From Gammaproteobacteria bacterium (GTDB lineage Bacteria; Pseudomonadota; Gammaproteobacteria; Pseudomonadales; UBA5518), in contig JADIYI010000008.1 of the NCBI GenBank assembly GCA_016705365.1, positions 434,001-498,000 of the forward strand: 64,000 bases of DNA, read 5' to 3'. Every line of letters starts with the position of its first letter. Position 1 is the stretch's first letter. The notes below the pieces were generated by a model that saw only the letters and a program-made list of their open reading frames with translations, was not told where the DNA came from and ran no database searches. Position numbers and translations under genes: made by a program. Shown in pieces: positions 25,939-35,655 of this stretch.

Positions 25939-26568
25939 TCAGCCCGGCAGTGGAGACGCGGGCAAACCGTCGCGCGCATCGCGCCGCCACACCAGCAAAC
26001 GATTATTGGCCGGCAAGGCATGATCGGCCAGGGGCACGAGCCCGGCCGTCGCGGCCAGCCCGTGCACGGCCTCGACGTCACGGATAGCGCTCCGCGGGTC
26101 GCGGGCGCGCAGCCAGCCATCGAAAGCGGCGTTGCTCTCGCTGGTGAATTTCCCGGCGTAATTGAACGGGCCGTAGATGGCCAGCACGCCCCCGGGCAGC
26201 AGGGCGCGGCGCAAGCCCTCGAACAGGCCACGCACGCTTTCCCAGCTCATGATGTGCAGCGTGTTGGCCGTGAACACTGCGTCCCACTCGCCAGCTGGCC
26301 AGGGGCTGCTGGCATTCAGCTCGAGCGGCGCCCGCACATTCCCCAACGGGTACCTGGCAAGCCAGGCACACACATCGTCAAGGTGTCCCGGCACCTCGCT
26401 GGTCTGCCACACCAGATGCGGCAGCGCCGCGGCAAAATGCAGCGCATGCTGGCCCGTGCCACTGCCGATCTCGAGCACCCGCGTGCAATCGGCAAAATGC
26501 AGCACGAGACGATCCAGGATCGGCTGCTTGTTGCGCTCGCAGGCTGCGGAGCAAGGCAAGCCTGTCAT
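25939..26568 (-). CDS. DUF938 SAM-dependent methyltransferase-like protein
   Basis: The 209 residues form a class I methyltransferase fold. The N-terminus PCSAACERNKQPILDRL is the DUF938 signature; LEIGSGTGQHALHFA is motif I (SAM binding), FTANTLHIMSW lies at motif IV and LLPGGVLAIYGPFNY at motif V/VI. The C-terminus ends with ANNRLLVWRR, also typical. The methyl acceptor is unknown. The ATG at 26568 overlaps the yaaA stop by four bases, so it is the second gene of a yaaA-DUF938 operon. An upstream ATG at 26607 lies inside yaaA and lacks homology. Confidence 0.86.
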   Translation of the reverse strand: MTGLPCSAACERNKQPILDRLVLHFADCTRVLEIGSGTGQHALHFAAALPHLVWQTSEVPGHLDDVCAWLARYPLGNVRAPLELNASSPWPAGEWDAVFTANTLHIMSWESVRGLFEGLRRALLPGGVLAIYGPFNYAGKFTSESNAAFDGWLRARDPRSAIRDVEAVHGLAATAGLVPLADHALPANNRLLVWRRDARDGLPASPLPG

Positions 26569-27353
26569 GGCGGCGTCACGGCAGGTGCTGCGCGCGCGAA
26601 CAGCCATTCCGACGCGCTCGACAGTGCCGGCTGGAAGCGGTAACCGTCGGCGGTGAATTTCTTCAGCTTTTCGGGGTCGGTGATGCGGTTGCGGATCGCG
26701 AATCCGGCCATCAGCCCGCGCGCGCGTTTGGCGCTGAAACTCACGATCTTCAAACCACTCGCGCGCTGCTCCTTGAATACCGGCGTGATCACCGGCAGCT
26801 CGAGCCGGGCGCAGTCGACAGCGCGGAAATACTCCCGGGATGCCAGGTTAACCAGCGCGGTGGCGCCGCTCTTCACGGCCTGGCGCCGCAACGCCAGGGC
26901 GATGCGCGAACCCCAGAACTCATAGAGATTGCGGCCAGCCGATGTCGTCAGCGGCGTCCCCATCTCGAGTCGATGGGCCTGTATCGAATCGAGCGGGCGC
27001 AGCACGCCGTAGAGCCCGCTGAGGATGCGCAGATGTTGCTGGGCGAACGCCATGTCCGGCGCATCGAAAGTCTCCGCGCGCAGACCCAGATACACATCCC
27101 CGCGAAACGCGAATACGGCAGGCCGTGTGTTGCGCGCCGCCGGGCGGGTGCTCCAGCTCCGGTACCGCGCGACGTTCAGCGATGCGAGATCCGGGCTGAT
27201 GCCCATCAGTTCGCCCAGTGCCCCGGTCGAAAACCCGCGCAGGCTGGCGACCAGTTGTTGCGCCTCGCGCGCAAACTCCGCCCTGTCTGGCGCAAATGTC
27301 GCGGCTGGCGTAACGAAGTCGAGCGTCTTGGCCGGTGAGACGATCAGCAGCAT
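26565..27353 (-). CDS. yaaA: Peroxide stress protein YaaA
   Basis: YaaA lowers free iron and protects DNA during hydrogen peroxide stress; family members have a DNA-binding fold. The 262-residue protein begins MLLIVSPAKTLDF, the family start, and includes LMGISPDLASLNVARYRSW, FRGDVYLGLRAETF, LRILSGLYGVLRPLDSIQAHRLEMGT and the C-terminal SFSAKRARGLMAGFAI. The ATG at 27353 gives normal length; upstream frame to 27563 overlaps the M48 gene region without homology. It is divergent from the M48 peptidase gene, and the 97-base gap carries a TAGAAT box at 27408-27413 that points toward the latter. Confidence 0.94.
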   Translation of the reverse strand: MLLIVSPAKTLDFVTPAATFAPDRAEFAREAQQLVASLRGFSTGALGELMGISPDLASLNVARYRSWSTRPAARNTRPAVFAFRGDVYLGLRAETFDAPDMAFAQQHLRILSGLYGVLRPLDSIQAHRLEMGTPLTTSAGRNLYEFWGSRIALALRRQAVKSGATALVNLASREYFRAVDCARLELPVITPVFKEQRASGLKIVSFSAKRARGLMAGFAIRNRITDPEKLKKFTADGYRFQPALSSASEWLFARAAPAVTPP

Positions 27354-27450
27354 GGTCGGGGTGTGCCTCGGTATTTTCACGGGTGGTAGGACGGGCGCAT
27401 CTGCCGATAGAATCGGCGCTTTGATCAACCTGATTTGCGATTCTAACTCA

Positions 27451-28731
27451 ATGAAGCACTCCGTCTTCCTGTTGCGATACCTGCTCGTCATCGTCGGCAG
27501 TGGCCTGTTGCTCGGGGGCTGCGGCGTCAACCCGGTCACGGGATCCTCCGAGATGAGCTTCATGTCGGAGGCGGAGGAAATCCGTACCGGCGAACAGCAG
27601 TACGGGCCGAGCCAGCAGAGCGAGGGCGGGCAGTACGTGCTCGATCCCGAATTGACCCGCTACGTGCAGCGCGTGGGCATGCGCCTCGCGCGGGTCAGCG
27701 ATCGCCCGGAACTGCCTTACGAGTTCGTGGTGCTCAACAACTCGGAACCCAATGCCTGGGCGCTGCCGGGCGGCAAGATTGCGCTGAACCGCGGACTCCT
27801 GGTGCTGCTGGAAAGCGAAGCGCAGCTTGCCGCGGTGCTGGGGCACGAAATCGTGCATGCCGCGGCGGGTCACGGCGCACAGCAGCAGGCGAAGGACACG
27901 TTGCTCGGTGTAGGGCTCGCGGTGCTCGGCGTCGCCACCTCCAGCAGCGGTTACCAGGACCTGGTCATGCAGGGCGCGCAGGTCGGCGGCGCGCTGGTCC
28001 AGACCCGTTATAGCCGCGAGGCCGAGCTCGAAGCCGACCATTACGGCATGAACTACATGGCGCGCGCCGGTTACGATCCGCAGGGCGCGGTGCAGGTGCA
28101 GGAGCTTTTGTTGCGGCTGTCCGCCGGCAAGCCGCAGGGCGGGCTGTTTGCCAGTCATCCACCCTCTCAGGAGCGCGTCGATGCCAACCGGCGCACCGCC
28201 AGGAAACTGGGTCCGGGTGATGACGGGCGCGAGGAATTCCAGCGCGAGACGGCACCACTGCGCCGTGACCAGCCGGCGTATGCAGCCTATGACAAGGGCC
28301 TCGCCGCGATGAACGCCAAGCGTTACGAGGAGGCATTGAAATTCAGCAACACCGCGCTGAAGCTGCAGGATCGCGAAGCGCTGTTCCATGAATTGCGCGG
28401 CGTCGCAAGTGCCCAGCTGAACCGCCCGGTCGATGCGATCAAGAGTTACAACCAGGCCATCGCACGCAACCAGGGATTCTTTCGTCCCTATCTGTTGCGC
28501 GGCATGCTGCACCTGAAACGCGGCAATCTCGATGTGGCGCGCGAGGACCTCACGGTTGCCAACCGGCTGTTCCCCACCGCCGATGCGACCCTCGGCCTCG
28601 GCGATATCGCCGCGCGCCAGGGCGATACGCAGACCGCGATCCGTTATTACGAGCCGGTGGCAAAAAGCAACTCGTCGCTGGCGCCGGCAGCGCGCGAACG
28701 GATCGCAAAGCTGCGTGGATACAGTCGCTGA
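27451..28731 (+). CDS. M48 family metalloprotease lipoprotein with C-terminal TPR repeats
   Basis: The 426-residue protein starts with a lipoprotein signal (LLLGGC, lipid-modified Cys24), then an M48 zinc protease domain: HEIVH with ligands His132 and His136 and catalytic Glu133, and the third-ligand segment REAELEADHYGMNYM. The PNAWALPGGKIALNRGLL stretch is typical of M48. Residues from about 285 on form TPR-like helices (AYDKGLAAMNAKRYEEALKF and repeats). It resembles BepA and related periplasmic proteases that oversee outer-membrane protein assembly, though the spacing differs; a LoiP/BepA-like quality-control role is inferred. It probably shares a transcript with the TRAP genes 30 bases downstream. 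Confidence 0.88.
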   Translation: MKHSVFLLRYLLVIVGSGLLLGGCGVNPVTGSSEMSFMSEAEEIRTGEQQYGPSQQSEGGQYVLDPELTRYVQRVGMRLARVSDRPELPYEFVVLNNSEPNAWALPGGKIALNRGLLVLLESEAQLAAVLGHEIVHAAAGHGAQQQAKDTLLGVGLAVLGVATSSSGYQDLVMQGAQVGGALVQTRYSREAELEADHYGMNYMARAGYDPQGAVQVQELLLRLSAGKPQGGLFASHPPSQERVDANRRTARKLGPGDDGREEFQRETAPLRRDQPAYAAYDKGLAAMNAKRYEEALKFSNTALKLQDREALFHELRGVASAQLNRPVDAIKSYNQAIARNQGFFRPYLLRGMLHLKRGNLDVAREDLTVANRLFPTADATLGLGDIAARQGDTQTAIRYYEPVAKSNSSLAPAARERIAKLRGYSR

Positions 28732-28761
28732 GTCTGCACCGGCCCAGGGGACGCCGCATAC

Positions 28762-29328
28762 ATGGATAAACGCCGGGCGCGCCGCCTGCATGCGGTGTAT
28801 GAACTGATTGGCCGCCTCAACGGCTGGATCGGGCGCGGTGTCGCCTGGTTGACCCTGCTGATGGTGGGGCTGACCGCGCTGGTGGTCGGCCTGCGCTATG
28901 GCCTCGGCCAGGGATCGGTGGCGCTGCAGGAATCGGTGACCTACCTGCACTGCATGGTGTTCATGCTCGGCGCGGCGATGACCCTCGAGCGCGGCGGTCA
29001 TGTGCGGGTAGATATCTTTTATCGCGACTGGTCGGTGCCGCGACGCGCGCTGGTTGATCTGCTCGGTTCCCTGCTGCTGCTGATACCACTGATGATTTTC
29101 ACTCTCTACAGCTGCTGGGGCTATGTGGCCGATGCCTGGGCGGTGCGGGAATCGTCGATCGAGCCAGGCGGTTTGCACGGCATATACCTGCTGAAGACCC
29201 TGATTCCGGTGATGGCGGTGATGCTGTTGCTGCAGGGCGTGGCCGATGCGTTGCGCAATGCCCTGGTGCTGGCCGGCCTCGAGCACGGCGAGGCGCGCCC
29301 GTCGCTGGCACCCGAGGAGCGCATCTGA
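28762..29328 (+). CDS. TRAP transporter small permease (DctQ/TakQ type)
   Basis: The 188-residue protein has four hydrophobic helices (starting near residues 25, 65, 90 and 145) and the DctQ features VALQESVTYLHCMVFMLGAA and LERGGHVRVDIFY. The C-terminal IPVMAVMLLLQGVADALRN resembles the TakQ-type subunits of 2-oxoacid TRAP systems. It pairs with the large permease that starts on its last base. No binding-protein gene adjoins it on this strand; the likely partner lies at 37855-38982 on the other strand. Substrate is inferred from that partner. Confidence 0.88.
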   Translation: MDKRRARRLHAVYELIGRLNGWIGRGVAWLTLLMVGLTALVVGLRYGLGQGSVALQESVTYLHCMVFMLGAAMTLERGGHVRVDIFYRDWSVPRRALVDLLGSLLLLIPLMIFTLYSCWGYVADAWAVRESSIEPGGLHGIYLLKTLIPVMAVMLLLQGVADALRNALVLAGLEHGEARPSLAPEERI

Positions 29329-30695
29329 TGGCGCTGTTGCTGTTTCTCGCGGTCTGCCTGGTGTTGCTGGCCGGTTATCCGGTGGCGTTTTCGCTCGCCG
29401 GCACCGCGCTGGCCTTTGCCGGCATCGGCATGCTGACCGGCACTTTCGACCCGGCATTCCTTGCTGCCTATCCGAACCGCCTGTTCGGCAACATGAGCAA
29501 TACGACGCTGATCGCGGTACCGCTGTTCGTGCTGATGGGCGTGATGCTCGAGAAATCACGGATCGCGGAAGAACTGCTCGATACCATGGGTGCGGCGTTC
29601 GGCCGCGTGCGCGGCGGTCTCGGGATCTCGGTGGTGCTGGTGGGCATGCTGCTGGCGGCCAGCACCGGCATTGTCGGTGCAACCGTGATCACCATGGGCC
29701 TGATGTCGTTGCCGAGCATGCTGCGCCGCGGCTATTCACCGGCCCTGGCAAGCGGCACGATCTGCGCCACCGGCACGCTCGGGCAGATCATCCCGCCTTC
29801 GATCGTGCTGGTGCTGCTCGGCGACATCCTCTCCAACGCCTATCAGCAGGCCCAACTCGCGGCCGGAAGTTTTGCCCCCAAGACGGTATCGGTCGGCGAT
29901 CTGTTCCTGGCCGCAATCCTGCCCGGCCTCGCGCTGGTCACGCTCTATATGGCATTCATTGCCGGGTACGCGCTGCTGATGCCCGACAAGGCACCGGCAA
30001 TACCGCGCGAGGAACGTGCCCAGTCACTGTCGCTCGCGGCGTTGCTCGGCGGTCTGCTGCCGCCGCTGCTGTTGATGGGCGCCGTGCTCGGCTCGATCCT
30101 CTCCGGCGCCGCCACGCCCACCGAGGCCGCCGGAGTGGGCGCCCTGTCTGCCAGCCTGCTCGCGCTGGTCAAGGGACAGCTCGGCATCGCGCGGCTGCGC
30201 GAAGTGGGGCTCGCGACGCTGGAAGTGAGCTCCATGGTTTTCATGATCCTGTTCGGCGCGGCGCTGTTCTCGCTGGTGTTTCGCGGTTTCGGCGGTGACG
30301 AACAGGTGGCGCATTTGTTTGACCGCATGCCTGGCGGCACCGTGGGCGCGATGTGCATCGTCATGCTGGTGATATTCCTGCTTGGCTTCATCCTCGACTT
30401 CATCGAGATCATTTTCGTGGTCGTGCCGATCGTGGCTCCGATCCTGCTCGGCATGGGCGTCGATCCGATCTGGTTCGGCATCATGATCGCGATCAACCTG
30501 CAGACCTCGTTTTTGACCCCGCCATTCGGTTTCGCGCTGTTTTATCTGCGCGGCGTCGCACCGCCTGAAATAGCGACCGCCCATATCTATCGCGGCGTGA
30601 TACCGTTCATCGTCATTCAACTGCTGCTGCTGGTGGTGCTTTCGGTATGGCCGGAGATCATCAGCTGGCTGCCTGCACAATTTGCCGACCACTGA
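29328..30695 (+). CDS. TRAP transporter large permease (DctM type)
   Basis: This 455-residue polytopic inner-membrane protein is the ion-coupled channel of a TRAP transporter. Hallmarks are SNTTLIAVPLFVLMGVMLEKS, STGIVGATVITMGLMSLPSML, ATGTLGQIIPPSIVLVLLG, AATPTEAAGVGALSA and the C-terminal LQTSFLTPPFGFALFYLRG. Length exceeds the common 426 by about 30 residues, owing to a loop after TQPAQLAAGSFAPK-like sequence, as in TakM-type proteins. It overlaps the DctQ gene by one base. Transport would be driven by Na+. Confidence 0.92.
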   Translation: MALLLFLAVCLVLLAGYPVAFSLAGTALAFAGIGMLTGTFDPAFLAAYPNRLFGNMSNTTLIAVPLFVLMGVMLEKSRIAEELLDTMGAAFGRVRGGLGISVVLVGMLLAASTGIVGATVITMGLMSLPSMLRRGYSPALASGTICATGTLGQIIPPSIVLVLLGDILSNAYQQAQLAAGSFAPKTVSVGDLFLAAILPGLALVTLYMAFIAGYALLMPDKAPAIPREERAQSLSLAALLGGLLPPLLLMGAVLGSILSGAATPTEAAGVGALSASLLALVKGQLGIARLREVGLATLEVSSMVFMILFGAALFSLVFRGFGGDEQVAHLFDRMPGGTVGAMCIVMLVIFLLGFILDFIEIIFVVVPIVAPILLGMGVDPIWFGIMIAINLQTSFLTPPFGFALFYLRGVAPPEIATAHIYRGVIPFIVIQLLLLVVLSVWPEIISWLPAQFADH

Positions 30696-30703
30696 GTACC
30701 ACC

Positions 30704-31135
30704 ATGAAGAACAAGAACACCATGACATCACTCGACGACACCCCCGGCCCCAGCGGCGAGCTGGCGCTGCAGACCATTGCGATGCCCAAGGACACCAACG
30801 CCAACGGCGACATCTTCGGCGGCTGGCTGCTGTCGCAGATGGATCTCGCGGGCGGCATCGCCGCCGCAAAAGTGGCGCGCGGTCGCGTCGCGACCGTGGC
30901 GATAGACCGGATGAGCTTCATGATCCCGGTTAAGGTGGGCTCGGTAGTCAGCTGTCACACCGAAGTCATCGCGATCGGCCGCAGTTCCATCCAGGTGCAG
31001 GTCGAGGTCTGGTCCACCGTGGCCAATGCCGCACCCGGGCCGGTCACTCTTCAGAGCAAGGTCACCGAGGGCACTTTCGTGTTCGTCGCGATCGATGAAA
31101 ACCGGCGCACGCGCCCGGTGCCCAAACCCGGCTGA
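30704..31135 (+). CDS. Acyl-CoA thioesterase, YciA-like hotdog protein
   Basis: This 143-residue hotdog-fold protein hydrolyses acyl-CoA. It shows TNANGDIFGGWLLSQMDLAGGIAAAK-type sequence with the conserved Asn-Asp pair and glycine turn, then RMSFMIPVKVGSVVSCH, matching YciA. The start is uncertain: ATG at 30704 or 30722, neither with a good ribosome site; upstream frame belongs to the DctM overlap. It starts nine bases after the DctM stop, so it is likely read with the TRAP genes. In other species yciA stands alone, so the pairing may be incidental. Confidence 0.86.
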   Translation: MKNKNTMTSLDDTPGPSGELALQTIAMPKDTNANGDIFGGWLLSQMDLAGGIAAAKVARGRVATVAIDRMSFMIPVKVGSVVSCHTEVIAIGRSSIQVQVEVWSTVANAAPGPVTLQSKVTEGTFVFVAIDENRRTRPVPKPG

Positions 31136-31220
31136 AGATCAGCGAACCCTGCCCGAGCGGATGACTCTCTTCGATCGGGCAGCAGCTGTATTGCGTCGCC
31201 GGGTTGGCTGATGCCCGATA

Positions 31221-33230
31221 TCACGCGTTGTGACAGCGCACGGTGTGCCCGCCAGAGAGGCTGCGCACCGCGGGATACTCGCGCGTACAGAGTTCCGTCG
31301 CCAGCGGGCAGCGCGGATGAAAATGGCAACCCGGCGGCGGACTGGCGGGCGAGGGCAGATCACCCGCGACGGGGGCTTCGGCAATGTGCTCCGCTTCCGC
31401 CAACGATGCGCGTGGAACCGCCGCAAGCAATGCGCGCGTGTAGGGATGACGCGGTTCGCGCAATACTTCCTCGACGCTGCCGCGCTCGACGATCCGCCCC
31501 AGGTACATCACCGCCACCTCGTGCGCCAGATACTCCACCACCGCGATATTGTGGGTGATGAACAGGTAGGCGATGCCCAGTTGCGCCTGCAACTCCTGCA
31601 ACAGGTTGAGAATCTGCGCCTGTACCGATACATCGAGCGCCGATGTCGGCTCGTCGCAGACGATCAGGCGTGGTGCGACCGCCAATGCCCGCGCTATCGC
31701 GATGCGCTGGCGCTGACCGCCGGAAAATTCGTGCGGATAGCGGTCCACCAGTTCCGTGCGCAACCCGACCTGCTCCATGATCTTGCAGACCCGGCGGCGT
31801 TGCTCGATCGCGTTGCCGCCGCTGCCAAGCGCCTGCAATCCTTCGGCGATGATCTCGAGCACCCGCAATCGCGGGTTCAGCGAACCGAAGGGATCCTGGA
31901 AAACCATCTGCATGCTGGCACGCATGGCGCGCAGCCTGGCGCCGGCGAAGCTCGCGACATCTTCACCGTCGAGGCGAGTCACGCCGCCGCTCGGCTCTAT
32001 CAGCCGCAGGATCGCCTTGCCCACCGTGGTCTTGCCGCAACCCGATTCTCCGACCAGCGCCAGGGTGCGCCCCGCGGCAATCTCCAGGTCGAGCCCATCG
32101 ACTGCGCGCACCTGCCCGACCACGCGCCGGAACACCCCGCTGGTAATCGGAAAATGCACCTTCAGATCGCGCACCTCGAGCAGATTTCCACTGCTCCCGA
32201 CCGACGTGTCGCGCGCAGCGTGGACCGCGAGCTCGCTGTCGGAAGCCGCCTGCATGGTCTCATCGGGATCGAACAGGTGGCAGCGCACGCGCTGTTGCGG
32301 CCCTGCATCGTGCCAGGCGGGCGGTTCGCCATGGCAGCGTTGCCAGGCGCTGTCGCAGCGTTCGGCAAACCGGCAGCCGGTGAAAACCGTGGTCAACGGA
32401 GGCACGCTGCCCGGGATCGTTGCCAGCATGCCGCGTTCGCGGTGCCCCTCCGGCAGCGCGGCAAACAGCTTGCGCGAGTAAGGGTGCGCAGGATGTGCGA
32501 AAAACCGCTCGCGCGGCGCTTCCTCTATCAAATGCCCGGCGTACATCACGCCGATGCGTTGCGCCACCCGAGCCACCACGCCGAGGTCATGGGTGATCAG
32601 GATCATTGCCATGCCGCGCTCGCGCTGCAGTTTGCTCATTACCTCGAGCACCTGCGCCTGGATGGTCACATCGAGCGCGGTGGTCGGTTCATCGGCGATC
32701 AGCAACCGCGGCTCGCCGGCCAGCGCCATGGCGATCATCACCCGCTGCTTCATGCCACCGGAGAACTGGAACGGGTATTCTCCGAGACGGCGTTGCGGAT
32801 CGGGAATTCCGACCTGGCGCAACAGCGAGATCGCCTCCTGCGCCGCGGCCTTGCCGCGCAGCCCGCGATGGATCGCAAGCACCTCGCCGATTTGCTGACC
32901 CACCGTCAGCACCGCATTGAGACTGGTGCCCGGTTCCTGGAAGATCATCGCCATGCCGGCGCCGCGCACGCGGCGCATGTCGGCCTCGCTGATCCGGCAC
33001 AGATCGCGTCCATCCAGGATCACATTGCCGCGGGTGATTGCCCCGCCCGGCGGCAGCAGGCGCATCAGCGACAGCGCGGTCATCGATTTGCCACAGCCCG
33101 ATTCGCCGACCAGCGCATAGGTTTCGCCCTCGGCGACACTGAACGAGACCTGGTCCAGCGCGCGCACGATACCGTTCTCGCTGTCGATCTGCAGCGACAA
33201 CCCCTCGACCGCCAGCAACGGCGCGCTCAT
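31221..33230 (-). CDS. Peptide ABC transporter, double ATPase subunit (YejF-like)
   Basis: The 669-residue protein carries two complete ABC ATPase modules. The first has Walker A VGESGCGKSMT and signature FSGGMKQRVMIAMALA with IADEPTTALDVTIQAQ; after it comes an oligopeptide C-terminal extension rich in Cys and Pro (GCRFAERC). The second begins near residue 350 with VGESGCGKTTVGKAI, FSGGQRQRIAIARALA, CDEPTSALDVSVQAQ and a second Cys-containing extension (GCHFHPRC). This layout matches YejF and GsiA, which power import of peptides and related compounds. It overlaps the permease gene before it by four bases and closes a four-gene operon. Confidence 0.92.
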   Translation of the reverse strand: MSAPLLAVEGLSLQIDSENGIVRALDQVSFSVAEGETYALVGESGCGKSMTALSLMRLLPPGGAITRGNVILDGRDLCRISEADMRRVRGAGMAMIFQEPGTSLNAVLTVGQQIGEVLAIHRGLRGKAAAQEAISLLRQVGIPDPQRRLGEYPFQFSGGMKQRVMIAMALAGEPRLLIADEPTTALDVTIQAQVLEVMSKLQRERGMAMILITHDLGVVARVAQRIGVMYAGHLIEEAPRERFFAHPAHPYSRKLFAALPEGHRERGMLATIPGSVPPLTTVFTGCRFAERCDSAWQRCHGEPPAWHDAGPQQRVRCHLFDPDETMQAASDSELAVHAARDTSVGSSGNLLEVRDLKVHFPITSGVFRRVVGQVRAVDGLDLEIAAGRTLALVGESGCGKTTVGKAILRLIEPSGGVTRLDGEDVASFAGARLRAMRASMQMVFQDPFGSLNPRLRVLEIIAEGLQALGSGGNAIEQRRRVCKIMEQVGLRTELVDRYPHEFSGGQRQRIAIARALAVAPRLIVCDEPTSALDVSVQAQILNLLQELQAQLGIAYLFITHNIAVVEYLAHEVAVMYLGRIVERGSVEEVLREPRHPYTRALLAAVPRASLAEAEHIAEAPVAGDLPSPASPPPGCHFHPRCPLATELCTREYPAVRSLSGGHTVRCHNA

Positions 33231-34681
33231 GTTGCCTCCGGTGGCAGTGCACGGCGCCGCTTCGGTACCACTGCGCGCGGATCGAAGGCCTCACGCACCG
33301 CTTCGGCAAAGAGATTTGCCGCCAATACCAAGGTGACCATGAACACGAAGGCCGCGGTGATCGACCACCAGATCAGCGGATCGCGGGCCAGTTCACCACG
33401 AGCCTTGTTGATCATCGTGCCGAAACTGATCGTGGTCGGGTCGACACCGACGCCGACATACGACAACACCGCCTCCGCCAGTACCAGGCCGGAGAATTCC
33501 AGCACCATCATGATCAGCACGATATGAAACGCGTTCGGCAGGATATGACGCAGCATGATGCGCACACTCGAGACCCCGAAGCAGCGCGCGGCCTGCACAT
33601 AATCCGTTTCGCGCAGTTTCAGTGTTTCGGCACGCAGCAGCCGGCACAGCGTGGTCCAGGAGATCGCGCCGATGATCACGCACAGCGCCACCAGCCTTGC
33701 ATCGGCGCGTGCTGCCGCGGTATCGAACATGACGCTGTTCTGCTCGATCACGAGTTGCATCATCAGCGCTGCGGCGGCAATCAGAAGCACATAGGGGATC
33801 GAGCTGATCACCGTGTACACGTACTGGATCAGATCATCGATCCAGCCGCCGAAATAACCGGCGATGAGCCCGAGCCCGATACCGAGCGGCAACACCACGA
33901 AGCTCGCCAGGGTGCCGATCAGGAGCGCGATGCGCATCGCCTTCAGACTCTGGTAAAGCACATCGTTGCCGGTGGCATCGGTGCCGAATACGTGCCAGCC
34001 AGCCGCAACAGCATACAGGGCACCGCTCACCGTCAACACGCCCAGCAGGCTCCATGCAAGGGCGTCCCAGGCAACCGCGGTGCGCCCGCGCAGCATCGCC
34101 TTCAGCGTGGCAAGAGTTCCTTCCCCGGCTGGTCTCGCGGCCAGCCACGCAATCAACAACACCAACACCGTCCACGCCAGCACGCCGCCGAACACACCAC
34201 CCAGCACACGGAATGCAATATCGGTGGCGCGCCCCTGCGCGGGGTCGGCAAGGTGCGCGCCGCCGAACAGGAGTCGTGGCTGCACCCTTTCGCGCCTGCC
34301 ATCGGCCAGCACCTGCATGCGCTTCTCGAAGCCGTGGGTGGCCAGCGGTGCCGAGTAACTCTGTTCGCGTCCGGCGCGCAGGGTGCCGAGCGCCACATCG
34401 AGCAGCGACAGCACCTCGACCGAATAGCGCGTTGCACCGGGCGTTGGCGCGTCGGCGGTTTCCAGCGCCGGGCGGAAATGGAACGAATCGAGCACCGCGA
34501 CCAGCACATAGGCCGTCAGCACCACCAGCGAGGCCATCGCGACGCGGCTCGCGAACACGGCACTCCAGGCACGGCGCAGATGTTCGCGACGGGTGGCGGC
34601 GACGATGCCCGCGCCGAGCGCAAGCAGCAGCACGCCGAGCAGCGCATCGGACCACAACACCACGATCTGGAAGCCGTTCAT
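33227..34681 (-). CDS. Peptide ABC transporter permease (YejE/DppC-like, enlarged)
   Basis: The 484-residue permease has a DppC-type core in its C-terminal 290 residues: FGTDATGNDVLYQSLKAMRIA, the cytoplasmic EAA-loop region YVQAARCFGVSSVRIMLRHI and LPNAFHIVLIMMVLEFSGLVLAEA. YejE is about 340 residues; here some 140 more occur at the front. They contain a first helix near residue 7-30, a second near 48-66, a predicted periplasmic stretch of about 90 residues (FHFRPALETADAP to DPAQG) and a third helix. It overlaps its neighbours by four bases on both sides. The extension could contact the binding protein, but this is inferred. Confidence 0.88.
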   Translation of the reverse strand: MNGFQIVVLWSDALLGVLLLALGAGIVAATRREHLRRAWSAVFASRVAMASLVVLTAYVLVAVLDSFHFRPALETADAPTPGATRYSVEVLSLLDVALGTLRAGREQSYSAPLATHGFEKRMQVLADGRRERVQPRLLFGGAHLADPAQGRATDIAFRVLGGVFGGVLAWTVLVLLIAWLAARPAGEGTLATLKAMLRGRTAVAWDALAWSLLGVLTVSGALYAVAAGWHVFGTDATGNDVLYQSLKAMRIALLIGTLASFVVLPLGIGLGLIAGYFGGWIDDLIQYVYTVISSIPYVLLIAAAALMMQLVIEQNSVMFDTAAARADARLVALCVIIGAISWTTLCRLLRAETLKLRETDYVQAARCFGVSSVRIMLRHILPNAFHIVLIMMVLEFSGLVLAEAVLSYVGVGVDPTTISFGTMINKARGELARDPLIWWSITAAFVFMVTLVLAANLFAEAVREAFDPRAVVPKRRRALPPEAT

Positions 34682-35655
34682 TGCAGGCGCACCCGGGGAT
34701 CGACCAGGGTGTAGGAGAGGTCGGTAAGGATCAGTCCGAGGATGTAAAGAATCGAGCCGATGAACACCATCGAGCGCACGATCGCGAAATCCTGCATCAG
34801 GATCGCGTCGATGGTGAAGGTACCGAGTCCCGGGATGCCGAAAAACGATTCGGTGATCAGGCTGCCGAGAAACAGGGAGGGGATCACCACCACGGTGCCG
34901 GTAAGGATGGGGATCATGGCGTTTTTCAGCACGTGGCGGAACAGCACCGCGAGTTCCGACACGCCCTTGGCACGCGCGGTGCGCACATAATCCTTGCCGA
35001 TCTCCTCGAGAAATATGGCGCGGTACCAGCGCACATTGCCGCCGAGTCCGGCGATCACGCCCACCGCCACCGGCAGCACGAGAAAGCGGGCCGCATCGAT
35101 GCCGTCACCAAAACCCGAGATCGGCACCATGTTCCACACCCGCGCCACGACGTATTGCCCGGCGATGATGTAGAACAGGCTGGAAATCGACATCAGCATC
35201 ACGCAGATCACCACGCCGCTCATATCGATCCAGGTGGCGCGGAAGAAGGCCAGCATCAGGGCCAGCGACACCGCCAGAAACAGGCCGATCAGGAACACCG
35301 GCAACGCGATCGCGAGCGATGGCCACATGCGCGTGCGCAACTCGTGGTTGATATCGCGGCCGACGTCGGACTTGCCGAAATCGAGCAGGAACATGCGCGC
35401 CGATTTCTGCACGAAAATGGTGTCGGTGAGACGCATCGTGCCGCTCGCAGCGCCATTCCAGAACAGGGGCTTGTCATAGCCTCGATCGGCCTTCCAGCGC
35501 TCGATCGCCTCGGTCGTGACGCGCTTGGCCCCGAGTTGCGCCCGCGCCATGTCATCCGGGCTGCTGATCACGAAGAACAGCGTGAACAGCAGCAGGTTGA
35601 CGCCGATCAGGGTGGGGATCGCAAACAGCAGGCGGCGCAGCAGATAGGCGATCAT
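34678..35655 (-). CDS. Peptide ABC transporter permease (YejB/DppB-like)
   Basis: The 325-residue permease starts MIAYLLRRLLFAIPTLIGV, the hallmark of DppB/YejB proteins, and has six hydrophobic segments. The cytoplasmic loop YVRTARAKGVSELAVLFRHV is the EAA motif that contacts the ATPase, followed by LKNAMIPILTGTVVVIPSLFLGSLITESFF and the C-terminal DPRVRLQ. Start and stop codons overlap those of the binding-protein and YejE-like genes by four bases each. It forms the channel with the enlarged permease at 33227-34681. Confidence 0.92.
   Translation of the reverse strand: MIAYLLRRLLFAIPTLIGVNLLLFTLFFVISSPDDMARAQLGAKRVTTEAIERWKADRGYDKPLFWNGAASGTMRLTDTIFVQKSARMFLLDFGKSDVGRDINHELRTRMWPSLAIALPVFLIGLFLAVSLALMLAFFRATWIDMSGVVICVMLMSISSLFYIIAGQYVVARVWNMVPISGFGDGIDAARFLVLPVAVGVIAGLGGNVRWYRAIFLEEIGKDYVRTARAKGVSELAVLFRHVLKNAMIPILTGTVVVIPSLFLGSLITESFFGIPGLGTFTIDAILMQDFAIVRSMVFIGSILYILGLILTDLSYTLVDPRVRLQ

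Noticed and set aside
27448..29682. Minus-strand open frame of 744 codons opposite the M48 and TRAP genes
   Set aside because: The plus-strand genes have clear family motifs; the antisense frame is a by-product of high GC.
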